Assembly: GCA_947566705.1 (NCBI GenBank)
Contig: CANOLA010000009.1
Span: 1 to 52,447 of the forward strand
DNA length: 52,447 bases
DNA from: an uncultured Lachnospiraceae bacterium
GTDB lineage: Bacteria > Bacillota > Clostridia > Lachnospirales > Lachnospiraceae
Reading direction: 5' to 3'
The position numbers and the translations under genes are program-made. Shown in pieces: positions 25,078-34,390 of the stretch. Position 1 is the stretch's first letter. The number at the start of each line of letters is the position of its first letter. The notes under the pieces were generated by a model. The model made no database searches. It saw nothing but the letters and a program-made list of their open reading frames with translations, and had not been told where the DNA came from.

Positions 25078-25400
25078 GCCAGCCTCCGTTTCTCTTTCAG
25101 GTACGAGCGGATATCCACAGAGCCTGTGTTCTGGTAAGTTTCTTCCACAATACGTTTTACCAGAAGAACTGCTTCCTCATGTCCTTTTGCAAGCCCGATT
25201 ACCGTAAGATTCTTCTTTGGATAGGCCTTCTGCATCAGTACCCATGACGGGATGATATCAAGAAGATTTTCCCGGTTAGATGCAAAGGTAATAACATAAA
25301 CAGAAACTGTCCCTGCATTTTGGTTAATCTTTCGCTTTATTCGGTTGATCTTTTTGTCAGCTATGGAATCACTGACATAAAGTTTATGATACCATTCCAT
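25074..25400 (-). CDS. Unknown 108-residue protein in the gerW operon
   Basis: I do not recognise a family. The protein opens MEWYHKLYVSDSIADKKINR, then has alternating strand and helix patterns (VSVYVITFASNRENLLDII, LTVIGLAKGHEEAVLLVKRI) with no signal peptide or membrane segment, suggesting a small cytosolic alpha/beta domain. I chose the ATG at 25398-25400, preceded by GGAGAGG at 7 bases. It overlaps the DUF2953 gene by four bases (ATGA) and follows the NUDIX gene by 33 bases, so it is probably expressed with gerW. Confidence 0.75.
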   Translation of the reverse strand: MEWYHKLYVSDSIADKKINRIKRKINQNAGTVSVYVITFASNRENLLDIIPSWVLMQKAYPKKNLTVIGLAKGHEEAVLLVKRIVEETYQNTGSVDIRSYLKEKRRLA

Positions 25401-25433
25401 GCCAAGACCTCTCCTGCATCTGTTCTGCAAAAA

Positions 25434-25886
25434 TTAATAGTATTTGCGGGTTCCCCACAGATTGCTCTTCTTTAAATCCAGGTATTCATTGTACGCTTTT
25501 TCAAGAATCTGCTTTTCATTTGGAAACCTGAGTAAATGGTATGCCTCATGGTACTTATAATAGCCGGAGTCTACAAAATATTCTTCCCTCTGCGGCTTAC
25601 TGTAATAGCTTTCTCCCATCATCAGATACCAGTGAACCCTTTTTTCCACAGTATCCTCCAGAGCGGTAAAGGTATACTGACTCCTGCCGACATACTCTAT
25701 AATAGTTGCTTTCGCTCCTGTTTCCTCCCGGACCTCCCGGACCGCAGTTTCTTTATAGTCCTCGTCCTGCTCCACGGTCCCCTTGGGGAGAACCCAGCCT
25801 TCGTATTTGTTTTTGTAGTTTTTATATAAAAGTAATATTTTTCCACGAAAAATTACCACACCGCCACAGCTCGTTGCCTCAATCAT
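25434..25886 (-). CDS. NUDIX hydrolase
   Basis: A 150-residue pyrophosphohydrolase of unknown nucleotide substrate. The NUDIX box is complete, from GTVEQDEDYKETAVREV to REETGA (about residues 36-58), with the catalytic glutamates of REVREE. It is preceded by GWVLPK as in Ap4A-hydrolase-like members. It is first in the unit NUDIX-unknown-DUF2953-gerW. AAGGAGG precedes the ATG by 8 bases. A small hairpin CGTATCC-GCAG-GGATACG (25914-25931) lies in its leader. Confidence 0.92.
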   Translation of the reverse strand: MIEATSCGGVVIFRGKILLLYKNYKNKYEGWVLPKGTVEQDEDYKETAVREVREETGAKATIIEYVGRSQYTFTALEDTVEKRVHWYLMMGESYYSKPQREEYFVDSGYYKYHEAYHLLRFPNEKQILEKAYNEYLDLKKSNLWGTRKYY

Positions 25887-25950
25887 CGCAGATCCTCCTT
25901 ATGTGTCGGCTGCCGTATCCGCAGGGATACGACTTATTGCTGTTTATACC

Positions 25951-25979
25951 AGTATATCATCTGTTAAAATATACGTCAA
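25951..25979 (-). promoter_or_regulatory. Promoter for the NUDIX-to-gerW operon
   Basis: On the minus strand TTGACG (25974-25979), 17 bases and TATACT (25951-25956). The -35 box and spacer lie inside the last codons of the penicillin-binding protein gene (stop 25957-25959). Confidence 0.7.
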
Positions 25980-27429
25980 ATATCTTCTTCGCAACAGGAA
26001 CGGCATATGTGCTCCCGGCACCGCTTTTTTCTACAATGACAGTAACTGCAATGTCCTTATATCCTTTTTTTCCGGCAAATCCGGTAAACCAGGCGTTTGT
26101 TTCATCCGAGGTGTCAGAAACCTGTGCTGTTCCCGTTTTTCCGTATGCCTCATAAGACTGTCCGGCAAGTTTCCCCCCGGTCCCTTCTGTTACTACGGAA
26201 CGCATATATTTTTTCAGAAGTTTTGCTTCTTTTGCAGATATAACAGAACCGTATTCGGAAGGCTCGCTGGAGCTTATGGTATTTCCTGCGGCATTTTCAA
26301 TATGATCCACGAGATATGGTTTCATTACCATACCTTTATTCGCAACTGCGGAAGTGACTAACAGCATATGAAGGGGTGACACCAGTGTCTTTCCCTGTCC
26401 GATGCCTGTTTCCATTACCATTGCAGAAGAGTCTTTTTCTGAAAGGTTAAAGCTGCTTTTGGATGACTCAAACCGGATTGGCAGGTTCTGGTTAAAAAGC
26501 ATGGAGTCACAGGTTTCCTGAAAACGCTTTCTGTCCAGCGACAGTGACAGATTCGCATAGGAAGCATTACAGGAATTTGCAAATGACGTCTGCAGATTTT
26601 CGTTTCCGTGGCGCCTATTACCGGCACAGTGTATCGTCTGGCCGTTGACCGTGATGGAACTGTCACAGAAATAAGTGTAATCACTGTATTTTTGGGGATG
26701 CTCCCTATAGTATTCAAGAGTGGTAAAGATTTTAAATACTGACCCCGGCGCATATTTCCCCTGTGTTGCCCGGTTAAACAGTGCTGTACTGTCTTCGGAG
26801 CTGACAGTATCCCAGTCCTGTTTTATGGTATTCGGGTCATAATCGGGTTTGGAGACCATGGCAAGGATTTTTCCGGTTTCCGGCTCCATGACAATGACAG
26901 CCCCGTCGAAACTTCCAAGCGCATCGTATGCTGTCTGCTGAATCTGTGTATCCAGTGTCGTCACAACAGAATCCCCCTGGCTTTTGTTTCCGGCGATATC
27001 ATTTCCCATCTGCTTTAAAAAGAATTCATGGGACCGTAACAGGGAAAAGTTTTCCTGGTTTTCAATGCCTGCCTTGCCGTTTTCGGCATAACCGACAGCA
27101 TGGGCAAAAACCCTTCCGTAAGGGTAGTCCCTGCTTTCATTTCCATCACTGTCTGTATTTGTTTCCGCCAGTACTTTACCGTCTGCAGATAAAATATCCC
27201 CCCGGATAACCCGTCTGGAAAAGAGATCCTGAAGGGAATTATACGGGCTGTTAATAAATGTCTCGCTTTTTACAGCCTGAAAGTATACAAAGTATGCCAT
27301 CATGGCAAGAAATATGGCAAGAAACAGATACATGATTACCAGAAACTCACGGTTTCCTGGTTTGGCGCCCTCCTGTTTTTCTTTCCGGTTTCTTCCGGTC
27401 CGGCTTCTTTTCGGAACTTCTTTTTCCAC
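25957..27429 (-). CDS. Class B penicillin-binding protein (transpeptidase)
   Basis: A 490-residue peptidoglycan transpeptidase. A basic cytoplasmic N-terminus (1-27) precedes one membrane helix (about 28-51), a short non-catalytic domain (about 60-150) and the transpeptidase domain. Catalytic motifs are SVFK (S230, K233), SCN (286-288) and KTG (431-433). The short N-terminal domain resembles PbpA of actinobacteria and related Clostridial proteins. The start is GTG at 27427-27429 behind AAAGGAGGG with good spacing. This makes it overlap the 3' end of the ftsW-like gene by 83 bases. The pair FtsW/RodA plus class B PBP forms a typical wall-building complex. Confidence 0.92.
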   Translation of the reverse strand: MEKEVPKRSRTGRNRKEKQEGAKPGNREFLVIMYLFLAIFLAMMAYFVYFQAVKSETFINSPYNSLQDLFSRRVIRGDILSADGKVLAETNTDSDGNESRDYPYGRVFAHAVGYAENGKAGIENQENFSLLRSHEFFLKQMGNDIAGNKSQGDSVVTTLDTQIQQTAYDALGSFDGAVIVMEPETGKILAMVSKPDYDPNTIKQDWDTVSSEDSTALFNRATQGKYAPGSVFKIFTTLEYYREHPQKYSDYTYFCDSSITVNGQTIHCAGNRRHGNENLQTSFANSCNASYANLSLSLDRKRFQETCDSMLFNQNLPIRFESSKSSFNLSEKDSSAMVMETGIGQGKTLVSPLHMLLVTSAVANKGMVMKPYLVDHIENAAGNTISSSEPSEYGSVISAKEAKLLKKYMRSVVTEGTGGKLAGQSYEAYGKTGTAQVSDTSDETNAWFTGFAGKKGYKDIAVTVIVEKSGAGSTYAVPVAKKIFDVYFNR

Positions 27430-28774
27430 GGTACTTCCCTCCTTTCAGCATCTGCTCTTTCTTTTTCATCCGGTCGTCAAACTGCATAATATACAGTCCC
27501 TGGATGATTCCAAACACAATCATTGTGGAAAGCAGCGAACTGCCGCCATAACTTACAAGAGGCAGTGTTACTCCCGTTGACGGTATGAATTTGATTACGC
27601 CGCCCACCGTTAAAAATACCTGCATGGCATATAAGGTGCCAAGTCCCACCGCTGTCAGACGGTAGAAGTTGTCCCGCAGTTTGATTGCAACATTCATAAT
27701 CATAAAAAAACAGCTGATACATACCATAAGCAGACAAAGCGCAAAAACGCCGCCCATTTCCTCGGAAATTGCCGCAAAAATAAAGTCTTTTGTGACAACC
27801 GGGATTTTTGATGGAAGTCCCTGGCCAAGCCCCAGCCCAAACCAGCCCCCGGTTCCAATTGCAAACAGGGACTGGCACACCTGGTATCCGGCATCGTCTA
27901 TGACTGCCAGGGGGTCTGACCATGCAAGAACCCTTGTCTGTACATGTGAAAACAGATGGTATCCTGCAGTCGCTGCCCCTGCCATCGCAAGTAATCCTGC
28001 GGCAAAATAAGCAAAACGCTGTGTTGCCACATATATCATGACTAGATAGGTAAAAAAGTATAAAAGCGCTCCCCCAAGATCTCTGGACAGGACAAGCGCC
28101 AGTACAAACAGCGCGCTTATGAAGCTGGTAACAGCCAGCTGGCGGATGTCATGTCTTTTATGCAGCATAGAAGCAATAAACATGACAAACAGAATTTTAA
28201 CAAATTCGGATGGCTGGATACTGATTCCTGCAAATGAAAGCGACAGCTTCGCACCATAGCTCGTCTGTCCAGCCACTGCAACAACAGTAAGCGCCCCCAC
28301 CCCGATAATGGCATAAAGCCATGTCAGTTTGCGGAACATGGACATATTCTGCAGAACCATGGGGATTAACAGTGCAATAAAGCTTCCGGCACAGACAAAA
28401 ATAAACTGTTTAAATGCCCTTTCAAAGGAGATTCTTGTCAGAATGATAAAGCTTATGGCAAGTAACATGCACATATTGTTAAGCACCAGTTCCGATGCAT
28501 GTTTGTACAAAAGATGATAAGCGCTGATAATGGCAAGCAGTATAATCAGCTGCATCAGGTAAAATCCAATCAGCTGTATATTTTTTGTTATCAGGTACAG
28601 CACTATAAAGGCATCCAGGTGGATCAGGAAAAGAAGCACGCGCTGGATATGGTAGATACGTTTCTGCTCTGCTTCGTTTCCCTGAAATTTAAATACATGG
28701 AAGCATTCAAATGTATATATGAGAAAAAACAGAATCATCAGGTATTTTGAGCCCTGTACCAGTAAATGCAGCAT
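27347..28774 (-). CDS. FtsW/RodA/SpoVE family peptidoglycan polymerase
   Basis: A 475-residue polytopic protein of the SEDS glycosyltransferase family, which polymerises lipid II. About ten membrane segments are visible. Family stretches are AGISIQPSEFVKILFVMFIA, DLGGALLYFFTYLVMIYVA and the C-terminal FIPSTGVTLPLVSYGGSSLL. The last 40 residues are a very basic tail (KKEQMLKGGKYRGKR and further K/R/P), encoded partly over the start of the penicillin-binding protein gene. Whether it serves division, elongation or sporulation cannot be told from sequence; zapA two genes upstream hints at division. Confidence 0.92.
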   Translation of the reverse strand: MLHLLVQGSKYLMILFFLIYTFECFHVFKFQGNEAEQKRIYHIQRVLLFLIHLDAFIVLYLITKNIQLIGFYLMQLIILLAIISAYHLLYKHASELVLNNMCMLLAISFIILTRISFERAFKQFIFVCAGSFIALLIPMVLQNMSMFRKLTWLYAIIGVGALTVVAVAGQTSYGAKLSLSFAGISIQPSEFVKILFVMFIASMLHKRHDIRQLAVTSFISALFVLALVLSRDLGGALLYFFTYLVMIYVATQRFAYFAAGLLAMAGAATAGYHLFSHVQTRVLAWSDPLAVIDDAGYQVCQSLFAIGTGGWFGLGLGQGLPSKIPVVTKDFIFAAISEEMGGVFALCLLMVCISCFFMIMNVAIKLRDNFYRLTAVGLGTLYAMQVFLTVGGVIKFIPSTGVTLPLVSYGGSSLLSTMIVFGIIQGLYIMQFDDRMKKKEQMLKGGKYRGKRSSEKKPDRKKPERKTGGRQTRKP

Positions 28775-28775
28775 A

Positions 28776-30989
28776 CTACTCTACTCCTCTTTTATAGTGG
28801 CCGTTGGTATAACGGTTTTTTAAATATTTCGGATATTCCTGCCTTCTTCCTTCGGAAAACTCCTGGAATAAAGATAATATTTCTTCTGTCTGCTTTTGGT
28901 CTTCCACTGTAAAATCCAGCCGGAAATCTGATATTCCCGCTTTTTTTAATTCATCCAGACTGGAAAAAAGCATTACAGGCAGTGAATTATAGATGACATT
29001 ATAGCAGGCGCCGCAGTAATTTTTTACTGGAAATTCCACATGGCGGCGGTCTTTTATATAGCAGGTGCCACGAATCCCGTCACAGCTTCCGGTACTGGAA
29101 TGTACACACTGTGCGCTTGTCATTAGCGGGTAACGGCCGTATATGACCATTTCACTGGCATGGTTTTTCCTGTGAAATATCTCTTTTTTATTGAGCTCCA
29201 GGGGAACTGTATTGTATAACCCGCATGCTTCAAACGTCTGTACGCTGGTATCATTGTATGTGTACAGATTATGGTCTGAAACCAGTATGGCTGACGGAAA
29301 ATGTTTTTTCAGGTAATGAATCTGTCCGTAAGTACGAACAAGAAATCCGTCAAAGTGAAGCCGTTTTAACTCATTTGCCGCAGCAGCAAACTGTTCTGCC
29401 GTATGCTGTCTGAAAATTCGCGGCATGGCAAACCAGACTTCCTTTCCTGCTTTTTTTGCTGCCGCAGTATCTTCTGAAAGCCCGGAACTCTTTAATTCAC
29501 TGTATGCACCATAGTCCAGGCAGACTGTTGTTACAAATGTTTGGCTTAACAGCAGCGGAAGCAGGGAGCGTTCTTCTGTCAGGCAGATAATGCGTTTTTT
29601 CTGTCTATGTACAAATGTTTTGCCGGAATACGGTTTGGGGATGATTTCATCCTTTGTATTGCATTCCCTGTAATACGGCTTTAATAACTGGTGTTTTAAC
29701 TGCCCAAACGCTTCCCGTCTGAGCTGGTTTAAGGCACTGTTTGGCAGAAATACGGCCTTATCAAGTGTTATATCCAGATTTCGGATGCAAAACGGGGTAT
29801 CTCCTGTTTTTGTGATCCGCCTTCTGACCTCCTCTTCTGCAAGGGGATTTGTTTTTGCCTCCATGACATTCATGCCGTTTACGCAGATATGTGTCTGTCC
29901 CATACTAAGTTCCAGAACTGCAGGATGGCTTTTTTGCAGGCAGATTTTAGCATCCGCTTCAATTTTACTGCCTTTGCTGTAAGTTTCTTCAATGCTCTTC
30001 TGCAGGGATTCGTTTGTTTTTTCATAGGATGGTTTTAAAAAGGTCACCATGTCTTTCCCTGGTTTCCCGTGGTAATAGCCGTTTGTAAATCCGCAGCGGT
30101 TTCCCAGATGAAAAATGGTTTTTTTATCTTTTTCAGAAACCTGGTAAGCGGCATCCGGATGTTCTGAAAATCTGTCTATATATTTCCGGTAAACTGATAC
30201 AACACCGGCAGCATACGCCAGCTGTTTCATTCTTCCTTCGATTTTCAAAGAGTATACGCCGGCAGCATACAGTTTATTCAGATCACCGATACCGCACAGA
30301 TCTTTCAGGCTTAACACATACGATTCATGTAATTTCCCTGATCTGTCTGATAAGGAATAAGGGAGCCGGCATGGCTGGGCACAGCGTCCGCGGTTTCCGC
30401 TTCGTCCGCCCAGGATACTGCTGAACAGGCACTGTCCGGAATAACTGTAGCAGTGTGCTCCATGGACAAAAGCCTCAAGCTCCATACCGGTTTTATCATG
30501 AATCTGTTTCATTTCAGAAAGGGAAAGTTCACGCGCCAGTACTATCCGCTCTGCCCCAAGGTTTTTAAAAAATTCCGCATCTTCTGCAGAGGTAACTGTC
30601 ATCTGTGTGCTGGTATGGATGGAAAGCCCCGGAAAATTGTCTTTGATAAACCGGAATACTCCCAGGTCCTGTACCAGCACGGCATCCAGTCCCCTCTCAT
30701 AATAAGGCAGAAGATAATCATAAAGCTGTCTGATTTCGGAATTTTTCAGAAGGGTGTTTACCGTCAGGTAAACCTTTCTGCCATACAGATGTGCATGATC
30801 AATTGCCATCAGCAGTTCATCAGCGGAAAAATTATCCGCATACGCGCGTGCGCCGAACATGCTGCCGCCCACATAGACTGCATCCGCACCTGCCGCAATC
30901 ACTGCCTTAAAAATTTCAAAAGACCCGGCAGGCGCCAGAAGCTCAAAAATATGCTGTTTTTGTCCGTCTGTATTCCGGCATGGTTTCAT
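28776..30989 (-). CDS. U32 family peptidase-like protein (collagenase-like, DUF3656)
   Basis: A 737-residue protein of the U32 family, whose better-studied members take part in RNA modification (tRNA or 23S rRNA hydroxylation), while older annotation says peptidase. The N-terminal half shows LLAPAGSFEIFKAVIAAGAD, ADAVYVGG and the U32 signature EAFVHGAHCYSYSGQCLFSS followed by GNRGRCAQPCRLPYSL, with conserved cysteines. The middle fits DUF3656 and a second C-terminal repeat carries further cysteines (VKNYCGACYNVI). The start at 30987-30989 follows GGGAGGACCAAT; a GTG ten codons upstream is less likely. Confidence 0.88.
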   Translation of the reverse strand: MKPCRNTDGQKQHIFELLAPAGSFEIFKAVIAAGADAVYVGGSMFGARAYADNFSADELLMAIDHAHLYGRKVYLTVNTLLKNSEIRQLYDYLLPYYERGLDAVLVQDLGVFRFIKDNFPGLSIHTSTQMTVTSAEDAEFFKNLGAERIVLARELSLSEMKQIHDKTGMELEAFVHGAHCYSYSGQCLFSSILGGRSGNRGRCAQPCRLPYSLSDRSGKLHESYVLSLKDLCGIGDLNKLYAAGVYSLKIEGRMKQLAYAAGVVSVYRKYIDRFSEHPDAAYQVSEKDKKTIFHLGNRCGFTNGYYHGKPGKDMVTFLKPSYEKTNESLQKSIEETYSKGSKIEADAKICLQKSHPAVLELSMGQTHICVNGMNVMEAKTNPLAEEEVRRRITKTGDTPFCIRNLDITLDKAVFLPNSALNQLRREAFGQLKHQLLKPYYRECNTKDEIIPKPYSGKTFVHRQKKRIICLTEERSLLPLLLSQTFVTTVCLDYGAYSELKSSGLSEDTAAAKKAGKEVWFAMPRIFRQHTAEQFAAAANELKRLHFDGFLVRTYGQIHYLKKHFPSAILVSDHNLYTYNDTSVQTFEACGLYNTVPLELNKKEIFHRKNHASEMVIYGRYPLMTSAQCVHSSTGSCDGIRGTCYIKDRRHVEFPVKNYCGACYNVIYNSLPVMLFSSLDELKKAGISDFRLDFTVEDQKQTEEILSLFQEFSEGRRQEYPKYLKNRYTNGHYKRGVE

Positions 30990-31064
30990 ATTGGTCCTCC
31001 CACAGGAACAGTTTCGCACAGGTTGTCATATAAGGAAAAAGACAGCAGATGCTGTCCTTATGAT

Positions 31065-31508
31065 TTATGAATTTGCTTTTGGTTTTCCTGCTGGTTTTTT
31101 GTCTAACAGCTTGTCCTCCAGCGCAGCTTCAAGTCTGGATTTATTTAAAATCAGCTCTTTATTTTCAGCTTCCAGCTCTTTCATGGATGCTTCTGCATTT
31201 TCTGTCTTGATCTGGTTTGAAATCAGGTCATGCTTTAAGTCATAAATTTCTTTGTCTTTATTTTCGATGTCACGTTCTAATTTTATTACCTGCTCTTTTG
31301 CCTTGAAATAGTCATCTGCAATATTAAGCTCAATCAGGGTGTTTTTCATCGCAGGCGTAATGTGCCTGTATTCCTCAATGGAATCAAATTCACTGAATTT
31401 ATTATTGATGTAGGCGGCAACCTTCTGAAGGTATTCTTCTCCTTCATATCCGCTTAATGTATAAACCTTGCCGTCAATGACTACTTCGGCACTTGTCTTT
31501 GCTGACAT
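31065..31508 (-). CDS. zapA: Cell division protein ZapA
   Basis: ZapA is a small protein that bundles FtsZ filaments at the division site. The 147-residue protein has the N-terminal ZapA domain (VVIDGKVYTLSGYEGEEYLQ, KVAAYINNKF) and a long C-terminal coiled coil (about 70-138). This longer form is usual in Clostridia. It lies first in the zapA-U32-FtsW-PBP unit behind a good promoter. Confidence 0.9.
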   Translation of the reverse strand: MSAKTSAEVVIDGKVYTLSGYEGEEYLQKVAAYINNKFSEFDSIEEYRHITPAMKNTLIELNIADDYFKAKEQVIKLERDIENKDKEIYDLKHDLISNQIKTENAEASMKELEAENKELILNKSRLEAALEDKLLDKKPAGKPKANS

Positions 31509-31590
31509 ATCTTATCCTCCAGTGGAACATCAGTTTATGCTGAATCCGTCCCATGCCGTACATCAGGGATATACGGCAGACACCAGTTGT

Positions 31591-31619
31591 ATTATAACCT
31601 TATCAGGAATCAGAATCAA
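31591..31619 (-). promoter_or_regulatory. Promoter for zapA and the wall-growth genes
   Basis: On the minus strand TTGATT (31614-31619), 17 bases and TATAAT (31591-31596). The leader between it and zapA contains the inverted repeat TGCCGTA/TACGGCA (about 31555-31579). Confidence 0.78.
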
Positions 31620-31636
31620 CCTTTTTTCATACTTTT

Positions 31637-32638
31637 TCAGCCGGACTTTCTAATGCGCCCGAAATGCGCATAGGCAAAATCAGTTGCCACGCGCCCCTTG
31701 GGGGTACGGTTGATAAAATTATTTTTTACGAGGTACGGTTCGTATACATCTTCAATCGTGCCGGAGTCCTCTCCGATGGATGCTGCAAGCGTATCCAGTC
31801 CCACCGGTCCTCCGTCAAATTTGTCAATTATGGTAAGGATGATGTTTCTGTCGTTGACATCCAGTCCCATTTTGTCTACTTCCAGTAAATCGAGAGCAAA
31901 AGCAGCCACTTCGTAAGTGATCACGCCGTCATATTTTACTTCTGCAAAATCACGCACACGTTTTAACAGACGGTTTGCAAGCCTTGGCGTACCGCGGGAA
32001 CGGCGTGCCAGCTCATAAGCGCCTTTTTCATCTATTACCACATGAAGGACCTGGGCTGACTGGCGGATAATGGTCTGCAGCTCATCCACGGTATAGTATT
32101 CCATGTGTCCGATTACGCCAAAACGGTCCCGGAGCGGGGCGGATAGCATGCCTGCCCGTGTGGTCGCCCCGACCAGCGTGAATTTCGGAAGGTTCAGCCG
32201 GATGGAACGTGCGGATTCACCTTTTCCAATCATGACGTCAATCGCATAATCTTCCATGGCAGGATACAGTACTTCCTCCACCTGCCGGTTCAGCCTGTGG
32301 ATTTCATCTACAAAAAGGATATCATTTTCTGCCAGATTATTGAGTATGGCTGCCATTTCTCCGGGTTTGGCGATTGCAGGTCCCGAAGTCACTTTCAGGT
32401 GTGTCCCCATTTCGTTTGCAATGATGCCTGCCAGAGTGGTTTTTCCAAGTCCCGGCGGACCGTAAAAGAGCACATGGTCCAGTGCCTCCCCCCTGGCTTT
32501 GGCGGCGTCAATATAGACTTTCATATTATCCTTAATTTTTTCCTGCCCTGTATAGTCGGACAGCTTCTGCGGACGCAGGGTGGTTTCTGTTTTTATGTCA
32601 TCTTCCTGCAGCTGTGTAGAAATTATACGCTTTTCCAT
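31637..32638 (-). CDS. ruvB: Holliday junction branch migration helicase RuvB
   Basis: RuvB is the hexameric AAA+ motor that drives branch migration with RuvA. The 333-residue protein has Walker [14 protein letters not shown] (about 59-71), Walker [12 protein letters not shown], the sensor motif [20 protein letters not shown] and a C-terminal winged-helix domain ([15 protein letters not shown]). Length is normal. It follows ruvA by 57 bases. Confidence 0.98.
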   Translation of the reverse strand: MEKRIISTQLQEDDIKTETTLRPQKLSDYTGQEKIKDNMKVYIDAAKARGEALDHVLFYGPPGLGKTTLAGIIANEMGTHLKVTSGPAIAKPGEMAAILNNLAENDILFVDEIHRLNRQVEEVLYPAMEDYAIDVMIGKGESARSIRLNLPKFTLVGATTRAGMLSAPLRDRFGVIGHMEYYTVDELQTIIRQSAQVLHVVIDEKGAYELARRSRGTPRLANRLLKRVRDFAEVKYDGVITYEVAAFALDLLEVDKMGLDVNDRNIILTIIDKFDGGPVGLDTLAASIGEDSGTIEDVYEPYLVKNNFINRTPKGRVATDFAYAHFGRIRKSG

Positions 32639-32695
32639 GTCAAGTTTCCCTTAATTTTTGTATCCGTTCTGGTGTTATTTTTCAACCGGTTTTAT

Positions 32696-33304
32696 TTATA
32701 TTTGAGACATATGCCTGAGGGCTGCCTTCAATAAATCCTCCACATCCATTGTTTCTGTAATTTCCACAAGGGATACGGCTTTTAGGCTTTCCGCGGAGGA
32801 ATATCCCAGTGCAGTAAGCGCAAGGACGGCATCGTTTTTTAACTGGCTGCCGGCAGAGGAAGAAGCAGCCGTATGCTCTTTTTTCTTTTCAAATGCATCC
32901 TCCAGGGACATTTTATCCTTTAATTCCAGAATCACCCGCTGTGCGGTTTTTGCACCGATTCCCGGAGCTTTGGAAATGGCTTTGGCATCACCGGATAAAA
33001 TGGCAAAGCGCAGATCATCTGCATTCAGTGCAGACAGAATGGAAAGCCCGCCCTTTGGTCCGATGCCGCTTACGGTTATAAGCTGCTTAAAAATCTCAAG
33101 GTCATCCCTTGTCAGAAAACCGTATAAAATCATCAGGTCTTCCCTTAAATGCAGGTAAGTATATACTTTAAGTACCTCTCCGGCTGCCGGAAGATATTCA
33201 ATTGCCTGTCCCGGAATAAAAATACGGTATCCGATTCCGCCGGATTCAATAATAATGTGGTCGGTATTGATTTCTGCGAGTTCACCTTTGATATATGCGT
33301 ACAT
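32696..33304 (-). CDS. ruvA: Holliday junction branch migration protein RuvA
   Basis: RuvA binds four-way junctions as a tetramer and loads RuvB. The 202-residue protein has an OB-fold N-domain (MYAYIKGELAEINTDHIIIE), two helix-hairpin-helix motifs (TVSGIGPKGGLSIL and KAPGIGAKTAQRVILELKDK) and a C-terminal RuvB-binding domain after a flexible linker rich in K, E and S. GAGGGAGAAATC precedes the ATG. Confidence 0.97.
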   Translation of the reverse strand: MYAYIKGELAEINTDHIIIESGGIGYRIFIPGQAIEYLPAAGEVLKVYTYLHLREDLMILYGFLTRDDLEIFKQLITVSGIGPKGGLSILSALNADDLRFAILSGDAKAISKAPGIGAKTAQRVILELKDKMSLEDAFEKKKEHTAASSSAGSQLKNDAVLALTALGYSSAESLKAVSLVEITETMDVEDLLKAALRHMSQI

Positions 33305-33363
33305 GATTTCTCCCTCTGGATTTTCTTTTCACAAATTTTACGGATGCGCCATGCACCGTAATG

Positions 33364-33392
33364 ATTATACCAAACATTTGTTCTTTGTTCAA
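33364..33392 (-). promoter_or_regulatory. Promoter for ruvA-ruvB
   Basis: On the minus strand TTGAAC (33387-33392), 17 bases and TATAAT (33364-33369). The -35 box overlaps the stop codon of the upstream transporter gene (33389-33391). A LexA-type box occupies most of the spacer. Confidence 0.82.
33372..33383 (-). promoter_or_regulatory. LexA (SOS) operator in the ruvAB promoter
   Basis: GAAC-AAAT-GTTT on the minus strand matches the Gram-positive LexA pattern GAAC-N4-GTTY. It sits between the -35 and -10 boxes, where a repressor would block RNA polymerase. SOS control of ruvAB is well known in other bacteria. Confidence 0.72.
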
Positions 33393-34267
33393 GAAGTTTT
33401 TTGGGAACTGCCCTGGTTTACATATGCCCACTTAAATACCGCGCTTCCGATAATCAGTAAATAGCCGCAGACACTAATCCAGTCCGGAATCTGCTCAAAA
33501 AACAGAAATCCCAGCAGCGCTGCAAAAAGTACCTGCGTATAATCATACACGGAAATTTCTTTTGCCGGAGCTTTCGTATAGGCGGCTGTAATGGATAACT
33601 GGCCTCCTGCGGCACATGTCCCCGCAAGCAGAAGAGCCAGAAGCTGCCGGCCGCTCATGGATTTAAACTGAAACAGCAGAAACGGAAACGTCACAAGACA
33701 GGAGAAAACGGAAAAACACATCACTATGACAGGTCCTCTTTCGCCCTGCTTTCCAAGCTTTCTTACATAGGTATAGGCTATGCCCGCTCCCAGTCCGCCA
33801 AGCAGCCCGATGACTGCATAGATAAATTCCATCTGAAACGAAGGCTTTACTACAAACAGCGCGCCGGTAAATGCCACTGCAACACAGAGCCATTCTACTT
33901 TATTTGCTTTCTCTTTCAAAATGAAATAAGAGGCAATAATCGCAAAAAACGGCGACATTTTATTTAGGATGTTGGCATCTGCAATATTCAGGCGGTCTAT
34001 TGCATAAAAATTGCAGATTAGACCTGCTGTTCCGCAGGCGCAGCGCATAAAAAGCGCCTGCCAGCTGGTCTTTTTGATTTTAAAACCGTTTTCACTTCTG
34101 GCAAGCATTGATATTGCAAACACTGCAGCGACGGCATTACGGAAAAATGCTTTCTGCATGGTCGGTAAATCACCGGAAATACGCACAAAAAAGGTCATAA
34201 GTGCGAAAAAAAATCCGGCAAGTATAATGTATAAAATTCCCTGGTTTTTCTGGCTGCTGATTTTCAT
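33389..34267 (-). CDS. DMT superfamily (EamA) transporter
   Basis: A 292-residue membrane protein with about ten hydrophobic segments in two EamA repeats. The first begins ILYIILAGFFFALMTFFVR and the second is marked by the internal GLLGGLGAGIAYTYVRKLG. It is the size of RhaT/EamA-type exporters and permeases. The N-terminal stretch FVRISGDLPTMQKAFFRNAV is typical. The substrate cannot be predicted. It is probably a single-gene unit behind its own promoter, and its end provides part of the ruvAB promoter. Confidence 0.88.
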   Translation of the reverse strand: MKISSQKNQGILYIILAGFFFALMTFFVRISGDLPTMQKAFFRNAVAAVFAISMLARSENGFKIKKTSWQALFMRCACGTAGLICNFYAIDRLNIADANILNKMSPFFAIIASYFILKEKANKVEWLCVAVAFTGALFVVKPSFQMEFIYAVIGLLGGLGAGIAYTYVRKLGKQGERGPVIVMCFSVFSCLVTFPFLLFQFKSMSGRQLLALLLAGTCAAGGQLSITAAYTKAPAKEISVYDYTQVLFAALLGFLFFEQIPDWISVCGYLLIIGSAVFKWAYVNQGSSQKTS

Positions 34268-34306
34268 TACCTGTATCCTCCAGACTGTTTTTGCATATAC
34301 CAGTAT

Positions 34307-34335
34307 AATATATCACTTTTTTTTGTAATGCTCAA
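34307..34335 (-). promoter_or_regulatory. Probable promoter of the EamA transporter gene
   Basis: On the minus strand TTGAGC (34330-34335), 17 bases and TATATT (34307-34312). Confidence 0.58.
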
Positions 34336-34390
34336 ATGCCTTGTTGGAATTTTATGGATTTTTTGCGGTTTTAACTTAAAAAGTGTGATT

